Assembly (NCBI GenBank): GCA_934668295.1
Contig: CAKUND010000039.1
Location: 1 to 13,844 of the forward strand
DNA: 13,844 nucleotides
Direction: 5' to 3'
From: an uncultured Oscillospiraceae bacterium
GTDB lineage: Bacteria; Bacillota; Clostridia; Oscillospirales; Oscillospiraceae
Within the stretch, counting starts at the first letter, position 1. Every line of letters begins with the position of its first letter. Under the pieces are notes generated by a model. The model was not told the DNA's origin, ran no database searches, and saw only the letters and a program-made list of their open reading frames with translations. Of the stretch, positions 1 through 5,640 are shown one piece after another. The translations under genes and the position numbers were made by a program.

Positions 1-10
1 CGGAAGCATC

Positions 11-47
11 GAAAATCCTCGGCAAATTCGTATGCACTTACCCGACT
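11..47 (-). repeat. Degenerate inverted core of the hairpin repeat
   Basis: This stretch, read on the + strand, resembles the reverse complement of the central core of the downstream repeats. The block GAAAATC..CGGC.AAT.CGTA matches the minus-strand core of the copy at 300-404 at about 20 of 24 positions from 11 to 34. No intact hairpin end is visible beside it. It suggests that the repeat cluster extends upstream of the window and includes copies in the opposite orientation. Confidence 0.4.
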
Positions 48-51
48 GGTC

Positions 52-155
52 GTAGGGGCCGATGCCCACATCGGCCCACTGGGAAGCAACGAATTCGCCG
101 TAGATTCCCATAAAACCGATATATTCTGCGGACGGACAGAGTCGTCCGCCCCTAC
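52..155 (+). repeat. Composite hairpin-ended repeat, copy 1
   Basis: A 104-bp unit begins GTAGGGG and ends CCCCTAC. Its left end folds into a hairpin (GGGCCGATG at 56-64 pairs with CATCGGCCC at 69-77). Its right end folds into a second hairpin (130-137 with 144-151, one mismatch). Between them lies a non-coding core of about 50 bp that contains GAATTCGCCG and CCATAAAACCGATATATTC. A 20-bp linker (156-175) joins it to copy 2. No transposase or clear target duplication flanks it, so it could be a MITE/REP-like element or a structured RNA repeat. Confidence 0.85.
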
Positions 156-175
156 GAGGAACGTGAACCGGCGTT

Positions 176-279
176 GTAGGGGCCGACGACTCTGTCGGCC
201 CACTGGGAAGCAACGAATTCGCCGTAGATTCCCATAAAACCGATATATTCTGCGGGCGGACAGAGTCGTCCGCCCCTAC
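176..279 (+). repeat. Composite hairpin-ended repeat, copy 2
   Basis: This 104-bp unit is a direct repeat of copy 1 with a 124-bp period, and the 20-bp linkers at 156-175 and 280-299 are identical. The left hairpin pairs GGGCCGAC (180-187) with GTCGGCCC (194-201). The right hairpin pairs GGGCGGAC (254-261) with GTCCGCCC (268-275). The right end is the reverse complement of the left end except for two substitutions that compensate each other, so both hairpins stay perfectly paired. The core is nearly identical to that of copy 1, which points to recent tandem duplication. Confidence 0.88.
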
Positions 280-299
280 GAGGAACGTGAACCGGCGTT

Positions 300-404
300 G
301 TAGGGGCCGACGACTCTGTCGGCCCGTTGAGAAGTTACGGATTCGCCGCAGATTTTCGTAAAATCGGTGCATCCCGCCGGGTCGATGTGAGCATCGACCC
401 CTAC
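300..404 (+). repeat. Composite hairpin-ended repeat, copy 3
   Basis: A 105-bp unit, more diverged in the core than copies 1 and 2. The left hairpin is of the CCGAC/GTCGG type. The right hairpin is of a different type: GGGTCGATG (379-387) pairs with CATCGACCC (392-400) across the loop TGAG, followed by CCCCTAC at 398-404. Pairing is kept although the stem bases differ from every other arm. Confidence 0.82.
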
Positions 405-468
405 AACTGGCGCGGCGCATAAATGGTTGGTTGTTTGTGTAAAGGGAGCGTGATACCTCCTTTCTCTT

Positions 469-558
469 TTGTACTATCGCGATAGTCTATTTGTAAACTA
501 TCACAGTAGTCTGCGTTTGTCAAGTCCTCTTGACAGATTTGGACGAATGTGATAGTCT
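469..558 (+). promoter_or_regulatory. Promoter region with BlaI-type operators
   Basis: A perfect 14-bp palindrome, ACTATCGCGATAGT, lies at 473-486. A near copy, ACTATCACAGTAGT, lies at 497-510, and a GTGATAGT half-site at 549-556. Dyads of the form ACTA...TAGT upstream of a BlaI/MecI gene are the expected operator type, although the known core is usually TACA/TGTA. Two overlapping promoters are possible: TTGTAC (469-474) with TGTAAA (492-497) at 17-bp spacing, which encloses the first palindrome; and TTGACA (530-535), whose -10 would overlap the half-site. An inverted repeat TGTCAAG/CTTGACA (518-535) covers the second -35. Repressor autoregulation is inferred. Confidence 0.6.
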
Positions 559-588
559 GGACGCAGAGAATGGTACAGGAGGCCCGCT

Positions 589-945
589 ATGAAGCTGTTT
601 GATTCGGAATGGAAGGTCATGGAGGTGCTCTGGCAGAAAAATGACCGCACGGCAAAGGAAATTTCCCTTCTGCTGGCGGATTCCATCGGCTGGAACAAGA
701 ACACGACCTATACTGTGATAAAAAAGTGCATCGACAAGGGCGCCATCGAGCGGCGGGAGCCGAATTTTGTCTGCCACGCCGCGATCACCAAGCGGCAGGC
801 CCAGAAGGAGGAGGCCGACTCGCTGGTCGATAAGGTCTTCGGCGGCTCGGCGGAGCTGCTGTTCGCGTCGATCTTGTCTGACCGTTCGCTGTCCAAAGAC
901 GAGCTCGCGCGTCTGCGCGCGCTGGTGGAGGCGCAGGAGGAATGA
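589..945 (+). CDS. BlaI/MecI/CopY-family transcriptional repressor
   Basis: The 118-residue protein matches BlaI/MecI repressors in length and layout. A winged helix-turn-helix covers roughly residues 1-70 (the early FDSEWKVMEVLWQ segment, the recognition-helix region NKNTTYTVIKK, then the wing RREPNFVCHAAIT). A C-terminal dimerisation helix follows. In this family the repressor binds operator dyads as a dimer and is inactivated when its partner BlaR-type protease receives a cell-wall signal. AGGAGG at 577-582 lies 6 bases before the ATG. The stop codon overlaps the start of the next gene (ATGA at 942-945), so the two are translationally coupled, as with blaI-blaR1 pairs. Whether the signal is a beta-lactam is unknown; no beta-lactamase or PBP gene is present here. 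Confidence 0.9.
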   Translation: MKLFDSEWKVMEVLWQKNDRTAKEISLLLADSIGWNKNTTYTVIKKCIDKGAIERREPNFVCHAAITKRQAQKEEADSLVDKVFGGSAELLFASILSDRSLSKDELARLRALVEAQEE

Positions 946-2426
946 AGGGCGTACAGGCGGCAGTCCTTGGCGGAAGCGCGCTGATCCTGCTGATCCTCGC
1001 GCTGCGGCTGACGCTGAAAAACCATCTGCCCCGAAGGCTTCTTCCGGCGCTCTGGTGCATCGCCGCGATCCGGCTTCTGCTGCCGGTCGAGATCCCGACG
1101 CGGCTGAGCGTCTGGAATCTGCTGCGCAGCACGGCGGCGGAGCAGACTGCGCCCACTGCGGCGTCGCCGCTCCCCTTCCCGCAGCTTTCTGCGGCGCAGG
1201 GCGCGCCTGCTGCAGCTTCGGAGCCGGACTGGCGGCTGCTGCTCTGGCTTGGGATCGCGGCGCTGCTTGCCGCGTATTTCGCGGTCGGCTATGTGTGCAT
1301 ACTGCAGCGCTTTCATGCGCGCCGCATTCTGCCGCAGCCGTCGGTCGACGCGCTGCTGGGGCGGTTCCGCTTTGCGCGTGACCCGAAGATCTGCACGACC
1401 AAAAGCCGCCGCGCGCCGCTGACATTCGGTGTTTTCCGTCCGACGGTGCTGCTGCCGGACGATCTGCGGGCCGGTCAGGCGCAGTTTCAGCTCGTGCTGG
1501 CACATGAACTGGCGCATATCCGCCGCAAAGACTGCCTGCGCAAGCTGCTGCTGACCGTCTGCCTGTGTCTTAATTGGTGGAACCCGCTGGTGTGGGTCAT
1601 GGTGCGCCTTGCGAACCGCGATATGGAGCTGGCCTGCGACGAGACCGTCCTGCGCACGCTCGGCCCGGCCTGCAAGAAGCCTTACGCACTCACGCTTCTC
1701 GACATGGCGCAGCGGCAGGCTAAGCCGTCGCCTCTCTGCAGCGGCTTTGCAAAGAGCTGCGCGGAGGAGCGCGTCCGCGCCATCCTCCGCTTCCGCAGGC
1801 TTCCCGTCTGGACGGGCGCGCTGGCTGCGGCGCTGTTTTTCCTCGCCGCAGGCGTCCTTGCGACGCAGGCGCGGAGCGTCCCCCGCGTCCCGGAAGCGCC
1901 CGCAGCCGTGCAGGCACAGAGCGTTCCGCCGTCTGCGCCTGTCTCGCAGCCGGTCATTTATCTTGACCCGGTCGTGAACCCGGCCCCTGCGGCGCAGGAG
2001 AAAGCAGAAGCATCCGCCGCGCCCGCCTACGTCTGGCCGCTGGAGGACGCGGACGCGTCCATCACGTGCGCATACGGCTGGAAGACCCATCCGCTGACGA
2101 AAAAGGAATCGTTTCACGACGGCATCGATCTTGACGCTGAGGCCGGTCAGAATGTGCTGGCTGTCGCTGCCGGAACGGTGCTGGAGTGCAGCTACAGCGG
2201 TGCCTGCGGCTATTATATGACGCTGGAGCACGCGGACGGTGTGCAGACGATGTACGCACACTTAAGCAAATTGTATGCCGAACCCGGCGACACTGTTTCG
2301 CAGGGGCAGGTCATTGCAGCTGCCGGTGCGACCGGCTGGGTCACTGGCCCGCACCTGCACCTGAGCGTTTCCCGCGACGGCGAAGCCGTCGACCCGCTCA
2401 CAGCGCTGTCAGCTGAGACGGAATGA
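942..2426 (+). CDS. M56 (BlaR1-type) membrane metalloprotease fused to M23 peptidase domain
   Basis: The 494-residue protein joins two zinc peptidase families. The N-terminal part has hydrophobic segments at about 5-25, 33-49 and 96-118. An M56 domain follows, with HELAH at 188-192 and a downstream ELACDE whose E229 is the likely third ligand. Further hydrophobic stretches lie at about 201-220 and 290-309. After a Pro/Ala-rich linker, residues 375-490 form an M23 (LytM/peptidoglycan endopeptidase-like) domain with YGWKTHP, HDGID (H392, D396), YAHL (H440) and HLH (471-473), so the full zinc/catalytic set is intact. In BlaR1/MecR1 the extracellular C-terminal part is a penicillin-binding sensor; here an M23 domain takes its place. 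The upstream repressor overlaps by 4 bases. The inference is a sensor-protease that detects or cuts peptidoglycan and inactivates the repressor. Confidence 0.88.
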   Translation: MKGVQAAVLGGSALILLILALRLTLKNHLPRRLLPALWCIAAIRLLLPVEIPTRLSVWNLLRSTAAEQTAPTAASPLPFPQLSAAQGAPAAASEPDWRLLLWLGIAALLAAYFAVGYVCILQRFHARRILPQPSVDALLGRFRFARDPKICTTKSRRAPLTFGVFRPTVLLPDDLRAGQAQFQLVLAHELAHIRRKDCLRKLLLTVCLCLNWWNPLVWVMVRLANRDMELACDETVLRTLGPACKKPYALTLLDMAQRQAKPSPLCSGFAKSCAEERVRAILRFRRLPVWTGALAAALFFLAAGVLATQARSVPRVPEAPAAVQAQSVPPSAPVSQPVIYLDPVVNPAPAAQEKAEASAAPAYVWPLEDADASITCAYGWKTHPLTKKESFHDGIDLDAEAGQNVLAVAAGTVLECSYSGACGYYMTLEHADGVQTMYAHLSKLYAEPGDTVSQGQVIAAAGATGWVTGPHLHLSVSRDGEAVDPLTALSAETE

Positions 2427-2463
2427 AATCACATTTCACATTTAGAGTTGGAAGGACAAAGAT

Positions 2464-2913
2464 ATGCGCAGAACAGAACCCGTAGAGCTGACCGTGCTGT
2501 GCCTGCTGGAGGACGGCGGCAGCGTGCTGCTGCAGAACCGGAAAAAGGAGGACTGGCAGGGTTGGGCGCTGCCGGGCGGCCATGTGGAGCCGGGCGAGTC
2601 GTTTGTGGACGCCGTGATCCGCGAGATGCAGGAGGAGACCGGCCTGACGGTCCGGAGCCCGAGGCTGGTCGGCGTCAAGCAGTTCCCGCTCGAGGCCGGC
2701 CGGTACGTCGTGCTGCTGTTCAAGGCCACAGAGTGGTCCGGAACGCTTGCCTCGTCGGAGGAGGGCGAGATGGCATGGGTGGAATACAGCCAGCTCCCGT
2801 CCCTCAATACCGTGGACGATCTCGGAGAAATGCTGCGCGTCATGAACGCGCCCGAGCTGACAGAATTTCAGTATCTGCTCCGCGGCGAAGAATGGATCAT
2901 GTCGATCAAATAA
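2464..2913 (+). CDS. NUDIX hydrolase (MutT-like)
   Basis: The 149-residue protein has a complete Nudix box, GX5EX7REXXEEXG, at residues 39-61: GHVEPGE, then SFVDAVI, then REMQEETGL. This segment binds Mg2+ and hydrolyses nucleoside diphosphates linked to another moiety. The overall form resembles 8-oxo-dGTP diphosphatases of the MutT group, but substrate cannot be read from the box. A ribosome binding site (GGAAGGA, 2450-2456) precedes the ATG. Only 37 bases separate it from the M56-M23 gene, with no terminator, so it is probably in the same operon. The gene downstream has its ribosome binding site overlapping this stop codon. Confidence 0.88.
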   Translation: MRRTEPVELTVLCLLEDGGSVLLQNRKKEDWQGWALPGGHVEPGESFVDAVIREMQEETGLTVRSPRLVGVKQFPLEAGRYVVLLFKATEWSGTLASSEEGEMAWVEYSQLPSLNTVDDLGEMLRVMNAPELTEFQYLLRGEEWIMSIK

Positions 2914-2923
2914 GGAGGACGCC

Positions 2924-3364
2924 ATGCGCTATCTGACAAAGGAATGGTACATTGCCTGCCAGACCGACCCGATGACGCCGGAGGTGCAGCGGCGGCTGGA
3001 GCAGATCGACCGGGCCTACCGCGCCGCGCAGACGCGCGAGGCGCTGCCGGAGGGACTGCTGCAGCGCTTTTTCTTCCATGACGGCGTGGTGCGGGAGATC
3101 ATTGCCGGGACGGACTATACGCTCCGCATCGACAGCCCGTATTCCGGCTTTCATACCGTGACCTTCTGCAGTGCAAGGCTCAAGCAGGAGCAGCCGCGTG
3201 CCGGCGCAGTCTGGCTGTACCGGGAGCTCTACCGGCACAAGAGCGGAACCGGCTATGAGGCGCACATCCTGTTCGAAGCCCCGTCGGGCCCCGCGCACCG
3301 GGGAATCCGCCCGTCTGACCTGCTTGACGTGAAGATCATTTGCGAGGAGATCCGATTTGCATAA
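2924..3364 (+). CDS. DUF4085-like protein of unknown function
   Basis: The 146-residue soluble protein begins MRYLTKEWYIACQ, which resembles the start of the DUF4085 family (proteins opening with a K-Y-[FL]-T-K-E-W-Y-like stretch). I recognise no catalytic motif. There is no signal peptide or membrane segment. An FFFHDGVV segment and a C-terminal LLDVKIICEEIRF strand are the clearest landmarks. AAGGAGG at 2912-2918 overlaps the stop codon of the NUDIX gene and sits 5 bases before the ATG, so translation is probably coupled. It is the last gene of the rightward operon, ending just before the hairpin at 3370-3397. Family assignment is from memory of the N-terminal signature and moderately certain. 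Confidence 0.7.
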   Translation: MRYLTKEWYIACQTDPMTPEVQRRLEQIDRAYRAAQTREALPEGLLQRFFFHDGVVREIIAGTDYTLRIDSPYSGFHTVTFCSARLKQEQPRAGAVWLYRELYRHKSGTGYEAHILFEAPSGPAHRGIRPSDLLDVKIICEEIRFA

Positions 3365-3369
3365 AATTC

Positions 3370-3397
3370 AAGCCCGGACACATCCGTGTCCGGGCTT
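3370..3397. terminator. Bidirectional intrinsic terminator
   Basis: A perfect 12-bp stem (AAGCCCGGACAC with GTGTCCGGGCTT, loop ATCC) lies between convergent genes. On the minus strand it is followed by GAATTTTAT, a usable if imperfect U-tract. A second stem (ATGCCCCTGC with GCAAGGGCAT, one mismatch, 3409-3431) lies between it and the end of the leftward MerR gene. Confidence 0.8.
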
Positions 3398-3435
3398 TCG
3401 CATCCATATGCCCCTGCGGAGCAAGGGCATCCGCT

Positions 3436-4251
3436 TTATTTTCTGTGCACCGGGTAGCAGGCCTCGGTGACGAATTCCTCGGGGTTCTGCGTCTCGTGCG
3501 GGCTGACGTGGTAGATATTGAACATCGGGCCGTCACACTCATAGCCGTTGTCCGCGATCCATGCGGCGATGGCCGCATAGACCTCGCCGATTTTCTCATA
3601 CGGGCCGCGGAACGTGCAGCTTGCGACGGTGACAGCCGGGAGCGTTTTGAATTGCACGTGCTCCGTGTCGGGGTAGCTGCCCCTGACGGTCTTCCACGCC
3701 TCGATCTCCACGTCGCGTTCCTTGTATTCCCCGTCGAGGAATGTCACGGCGCAATAGCACGGCTCATCCGGGACGAGGCGCATGGCGTCCGTCTCCTCGC
3801 AGAGCGTCTTCCAGACGCTTCCTTCCTCCGCATAGCACGGGATCGTCGTATGGACACAGGCCGCATAGCGTTCGGGGATGGTCTTGATGCTTACATTGTA
3901 CTGCATGATGTCTTCCTTTCCCAGCCGGTTTCGGGCTGATTCCAGAAGCAGCAGCTGCTGCGCCGTTTTGGCCGCGTCCTGTTCCAGCTCGCACCGCCTT
4001 GTTTCAAAGTACGGTGCGAGCTTTTCCGCATCATGGCCGATCTCGGTCATGCGGCACACATCGGCAAGCGAAAAGCCCATGTCCCGCAGAGCCTTGATCC
4101 AGCCGATCTGCGGCAGCTGATCCTCGCGGTAATAGCGGTAATCCGACTCCGGGTCGATATACGCCGGATGCAGCAGGCCGATCTCGTCGTAATAGCGCAG
4201 CATACGGATGCTGACTCTGGAAAGCTTTGAAAATAATCCGATTTTCAGCAT
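3436..4251 (-). CDS. MerR-family regulator with GyrI-like effector domain
   Basis: The 271-residue protein has an N-terminal MerR winged helix (residues 3-70: IGLFSKLSRVSIRMLRYYDEIGLL, then DYRYYREDQL and the GWIKALRDMGFSL helix). A connecting coiled coil follows at about 75-110, and a GyrI-like/AraC-effector domain from about 117 to the end. This is the BmrR/BltR layout, in which a small, often cationic or lipophilic, ligand binds the C-terminal domain and the protein twists an overlong promoter spacer to activate transcription. GGAGGTA precedes the ATG with about 6 bases of spacing. Its promoter carries the expected 19-bp spacer and central dyad. No efflux pump lies beside it, so the protein may regulate mainly itself or distant genes. 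Confidence 0.9.
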   Translation of the reverse strand: MLKIGLFSKLSRVSIRMLRYYDEIGLLHPAYIDPESDYRYYREDQLPQIGWIKALRDMGFSLADVCRMTEIGHDAEKLAPYFETRRCELEQDAAKTAQQLLLLESARNRLGKEDIMQYNVSIKTIPERYAACVHTTIPCYAEEGSVWKTLCEETDAMRLVPDEPCYCAVTFLDGEYKERDVEIEAWKTVRGSYPDTEHVQFKTLPAVTVASCTFRGPYEKIGEVYAAIAAWIADNGYECDGPMFNIYHVSPHETQNPEEFVTEACYPVHRK

Positions 4252-4289
4252 TACGGTACCTCCATGCTGATTTTTTTGAGCTCAGCAAC

Positions 4290-4320
4290 AGCATACAGCC
4301 TGACACGGTGTCAGAGTCAA
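4290..4320 (-). promoter_or_regulatory. MerR-type promoter with 19-bp spacer and operator
   Basis: On the minus strand, TTGACT (4315-4320) and TATGCT (4290-4295) are separated by exactly 19 bases, longer than the usual 17. The spacer contains the perfect dyad CTGACACCGTGTCAG (4300-4314). This is the classical arrangement of promoters activated by MerR proteins. It lies about 40 bases upstream of the MerR gene start, so autoregulation is the simplest reading. Confidence 0.82.
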
Positions 4321-4331
4321 TGGTCAGTTTT

Positions 4332-5324
4332 TTATTTTTTTCCGCTCTGCCCGACCAGCCGCAGCACGGCCATCACGGCCCCATACAGGATTCCCGCGAT
4401 CGCCCAGATAAACCAGCTGTATTTCGCCTGCGCGTTGCCGTACGGGCCGAAGGTATAGAACAGAAAGATTGCCGTCACGACCAGCCAGTAGCAGACGCTG
4501 ACTGTCCCGATCAGGCGGCTTTTGGACTTTCGCTGGCGGGTATAGTCCCCCTCCTCCAGCAGCTTTTCCATCGCGGCGGTCTGCGTCCCGGCATAGACGA
4601 ACGCGATGCAGGCCAGCGCGACAAAGCCCAGCAGCAGACACACCGCGCCAATGTACATGAGATCCGAGCCGGAAAGGCACATGCTCACAAACAGCGGCAG
4701 GACGGACACGATGCACAGGATCGTGCCGATGAGATTCAGGCGGTTTGCCGTGGGCTCAAATTCCTGCCGGCGCTGCCTGACCATGCCGCTCACGCCGTAT
4801 TCCGTTTCAAACGGCTCGGTCTCCAGAAACGCGAACGGCTTCGCCTTCGCGCCGCACGTCAGAAAAATGCCGACCGCTGCGGCGACCAGCACGATCAGCA
4901 CGCTCAGACCGACGCCCGCAGCCGCGTTTTCCGTGACGCGGGCGGTGTATTCGCTCAGTCCGCCGAGCAAAATCAGCAGGATGGGCGAGATCACGCACAA
5001 AAACGTGGCCAGCGCCAGCTTCGGCGCGGCAGCGCGGCGCAGCTCCAGATAGCACGAAGCCTCCTCCAGGCTCACGCGGCGGCGTGAAGGCTCTACGGAA
5101 AGGCTGGGCGCAGACTCCTGCTCCTCCAGCTCGTCCTTTAATAAGTAATCCGTGCTGACGCCGAAAATGCGGCTGAGCTGGACGATCTTGTCGAGATCGG
5201 GCACGGACTGCGCGCCCTCCCACTTCGATACGGACTGCCGCGAGACATTCAGCTGCTGCGCAAGCTCCTCCTGCGACCAGCCCTCCTTTTTCCGCAGGGC
5301 GATCAATTTGTCTGCAAAGATCAT
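4332..5324 (-). CDS. XRE-family regulator with six predicted membrane segments
   Basis: The 330-residue protein has a Cro/C1-type helix-turn-helix at residues 6-60 (RKKEGWSQEELAQQLNVSRQ, then SVSKWEGAQSVPDLDKIVQL). A charged linker (about 62-98) leads to a hydrophobic C-terminal part with likely membrane segments at about 102-121, 136-157, 198-218, 223-246, 271-292 and 302-323. DNA-binding proteins of this plan are common in Clostridia; the membrane part is thought to sense envelope or ligand signals, but its role is not established. GAGGAGG lies 9 bases before the ATG. The next leftward gene (MerR) has its own promoter, so the two need not be co-transcribed. The target genes are unknown; self-regulation is possible given the repeated motif upstream. 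Confidence 0.85.
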   Translation of the reverse strand: MIFADKLIALRKKEGWSQEELAQQLNVSRQSVSKWEGAQSVPDLDKIVQLSRIFGVSTDYLLKDELEEQESAPSLSVEPSRRRVSLEEASCYLELRRAAAPKLALATFLCVISPILLILLGGLSEYTARVTENAAAGVGLSVLIVLVAAAVGIFLTCGAKAKPFAFLETEPFETEYGVSGMVRQRRQEFEPTANRLNLIGTILCIVSVLPLFVSMCLSGSDLMYIGAVCLLLGFVALACIAFVYAGTQTAAMEKLLEEGDYTRQRKSKSRLIGTVSVCYWLVVTAIFLFYTFGPYGNAQAKYSWFIWAIAGILYGAVMAVLRLVGQSGKK

Positions 5325-5353
5325 GTGTGTTTCCTCCTCTGGTTGATGCCGCT

Positions 5354-5420
5354 ATCATACGCAATTTTGCGGTTGCACGCCAGCAAGCCCGCCTGAAAAT
5401 CTGTCAACCGCCGGTTGCAC
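5354..5420 (-). promoter_or_regulatory. Probable promoter and operator region of the XRE gene
   Basis: On the minus strand TATGAT (5354-5359) is a good -10, about 30 bases upstream of the XRE start; the -35 is weak. On the + strand, CGGTTGCAC occurs at 5371-5379 and again at 5413-5421 as CGGTTGCACC, 42 bases apart. The second copy is half of a perfect dyad, CAACCGCCGGTTG (5405-5417). A smaller dyad, CGCAATTTTGCG, covers 5360-5371 next to the -10. These may be regulator sites, possibly for the XRE protein itself. Confidence 0.4.
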
Positions 5421-5453
5421 CCCGCGGAATTTCAGGATTTCTTTATACTTCGT

Positions 5454-5567
5454 TTACAAACTGTTCACCACAAGCTGTCCAAAATCCGGTATCCTTGGAG
5501 CATAAGGAAGCTGCTTCACGGAAAGCTCCGCGGAGGGACAACAGCAGCCTTTCAAATAGACATTCAT
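5454..5567 (-). CDS. Candidate small ORF, 37 residues, unknown function
   Basis: On the minus strand an ATG at 5565-5567 follows GAGGAG by 6 bases, an ideal ribosome binding site, and opens a 37-codon frame ending in TAA at 5454-5456. The peptide contains KGCCCPSAE near its start and PRIPDFGQLVVN near its end, with no membrane segment. An alternative ATG four bases upstream (5569-5571) opens a 42-codon overlapping frame, but lies only 2 bases from the same ribosome binding site. The ORF sits between the helicase terminator hairpin and the XRE promoter. No dedicated promoter is obvious, so it would depend on read-through. I do not recognise the family. The region is also open in other frames, so length alone is no support. 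Confidence 0.35.
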   Translation of the reverse strand: MNVYLKGCCCPSAELSVKQLPYAPRIPDFGQLVVNSL

Positions 5568-5601
5568 CCATTTCTCCTCTCTTTTCTCTTTTTCTCTCAA
5601 G

Positions 5602-5633
5602 AAAAGCCGCCGGCAGCACTGCCGGCGGCTTTT
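5602..5633. terminator. Intrinsic terminator after the helicase gene
   Basis: A perfect 15-bp stem (AAAAGCCGCCGGCAG with CTGCCGGCGGCTTTT) has A-tracts and T-tracts on both sides and so can act in both directions. It lies 8 bases beyond the stop of the leftward helicase gene. A pyrimidine-rich tract (5571-5598) follows on the leftward side. Confidence 0.88.
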
Positions 5634-5640
5634 CGCGTCT

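Noticed and set aside
52..404. CRISPR array
   Set aside because: The units are about 104 bp with 20-bp linkers, two of which are identical, and each unit holds two hairpins. There is no short repeat with unique spacers and no cas gene.
520..2261. Long open frames on the minus strand opposite the BlaI and M56-M23 genes
   Set aside because: They are Arg/Ala-rich shadows produced by high GC. They lack family motifs, whereas the + strand frames carry the HTH, HELAH and HLH motifs.
589..3364. A beta-lactam resistance operon
   Set aside because: The repressor and M56 protease resemble BlaI/BlaR1, but there is no beta-lactamase, no PBP gene and no penicillin-binding sensor domain.
5443..5636. A known structured RNA (6S, SRP RNA, tmRNA or riboswitch) on the + strand ending at the terminator
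   Set aside because: A TATACT-like box and the terminator could delimit a short transcript, but there is no -35 at proper distance and no recognised conserved RNA core.
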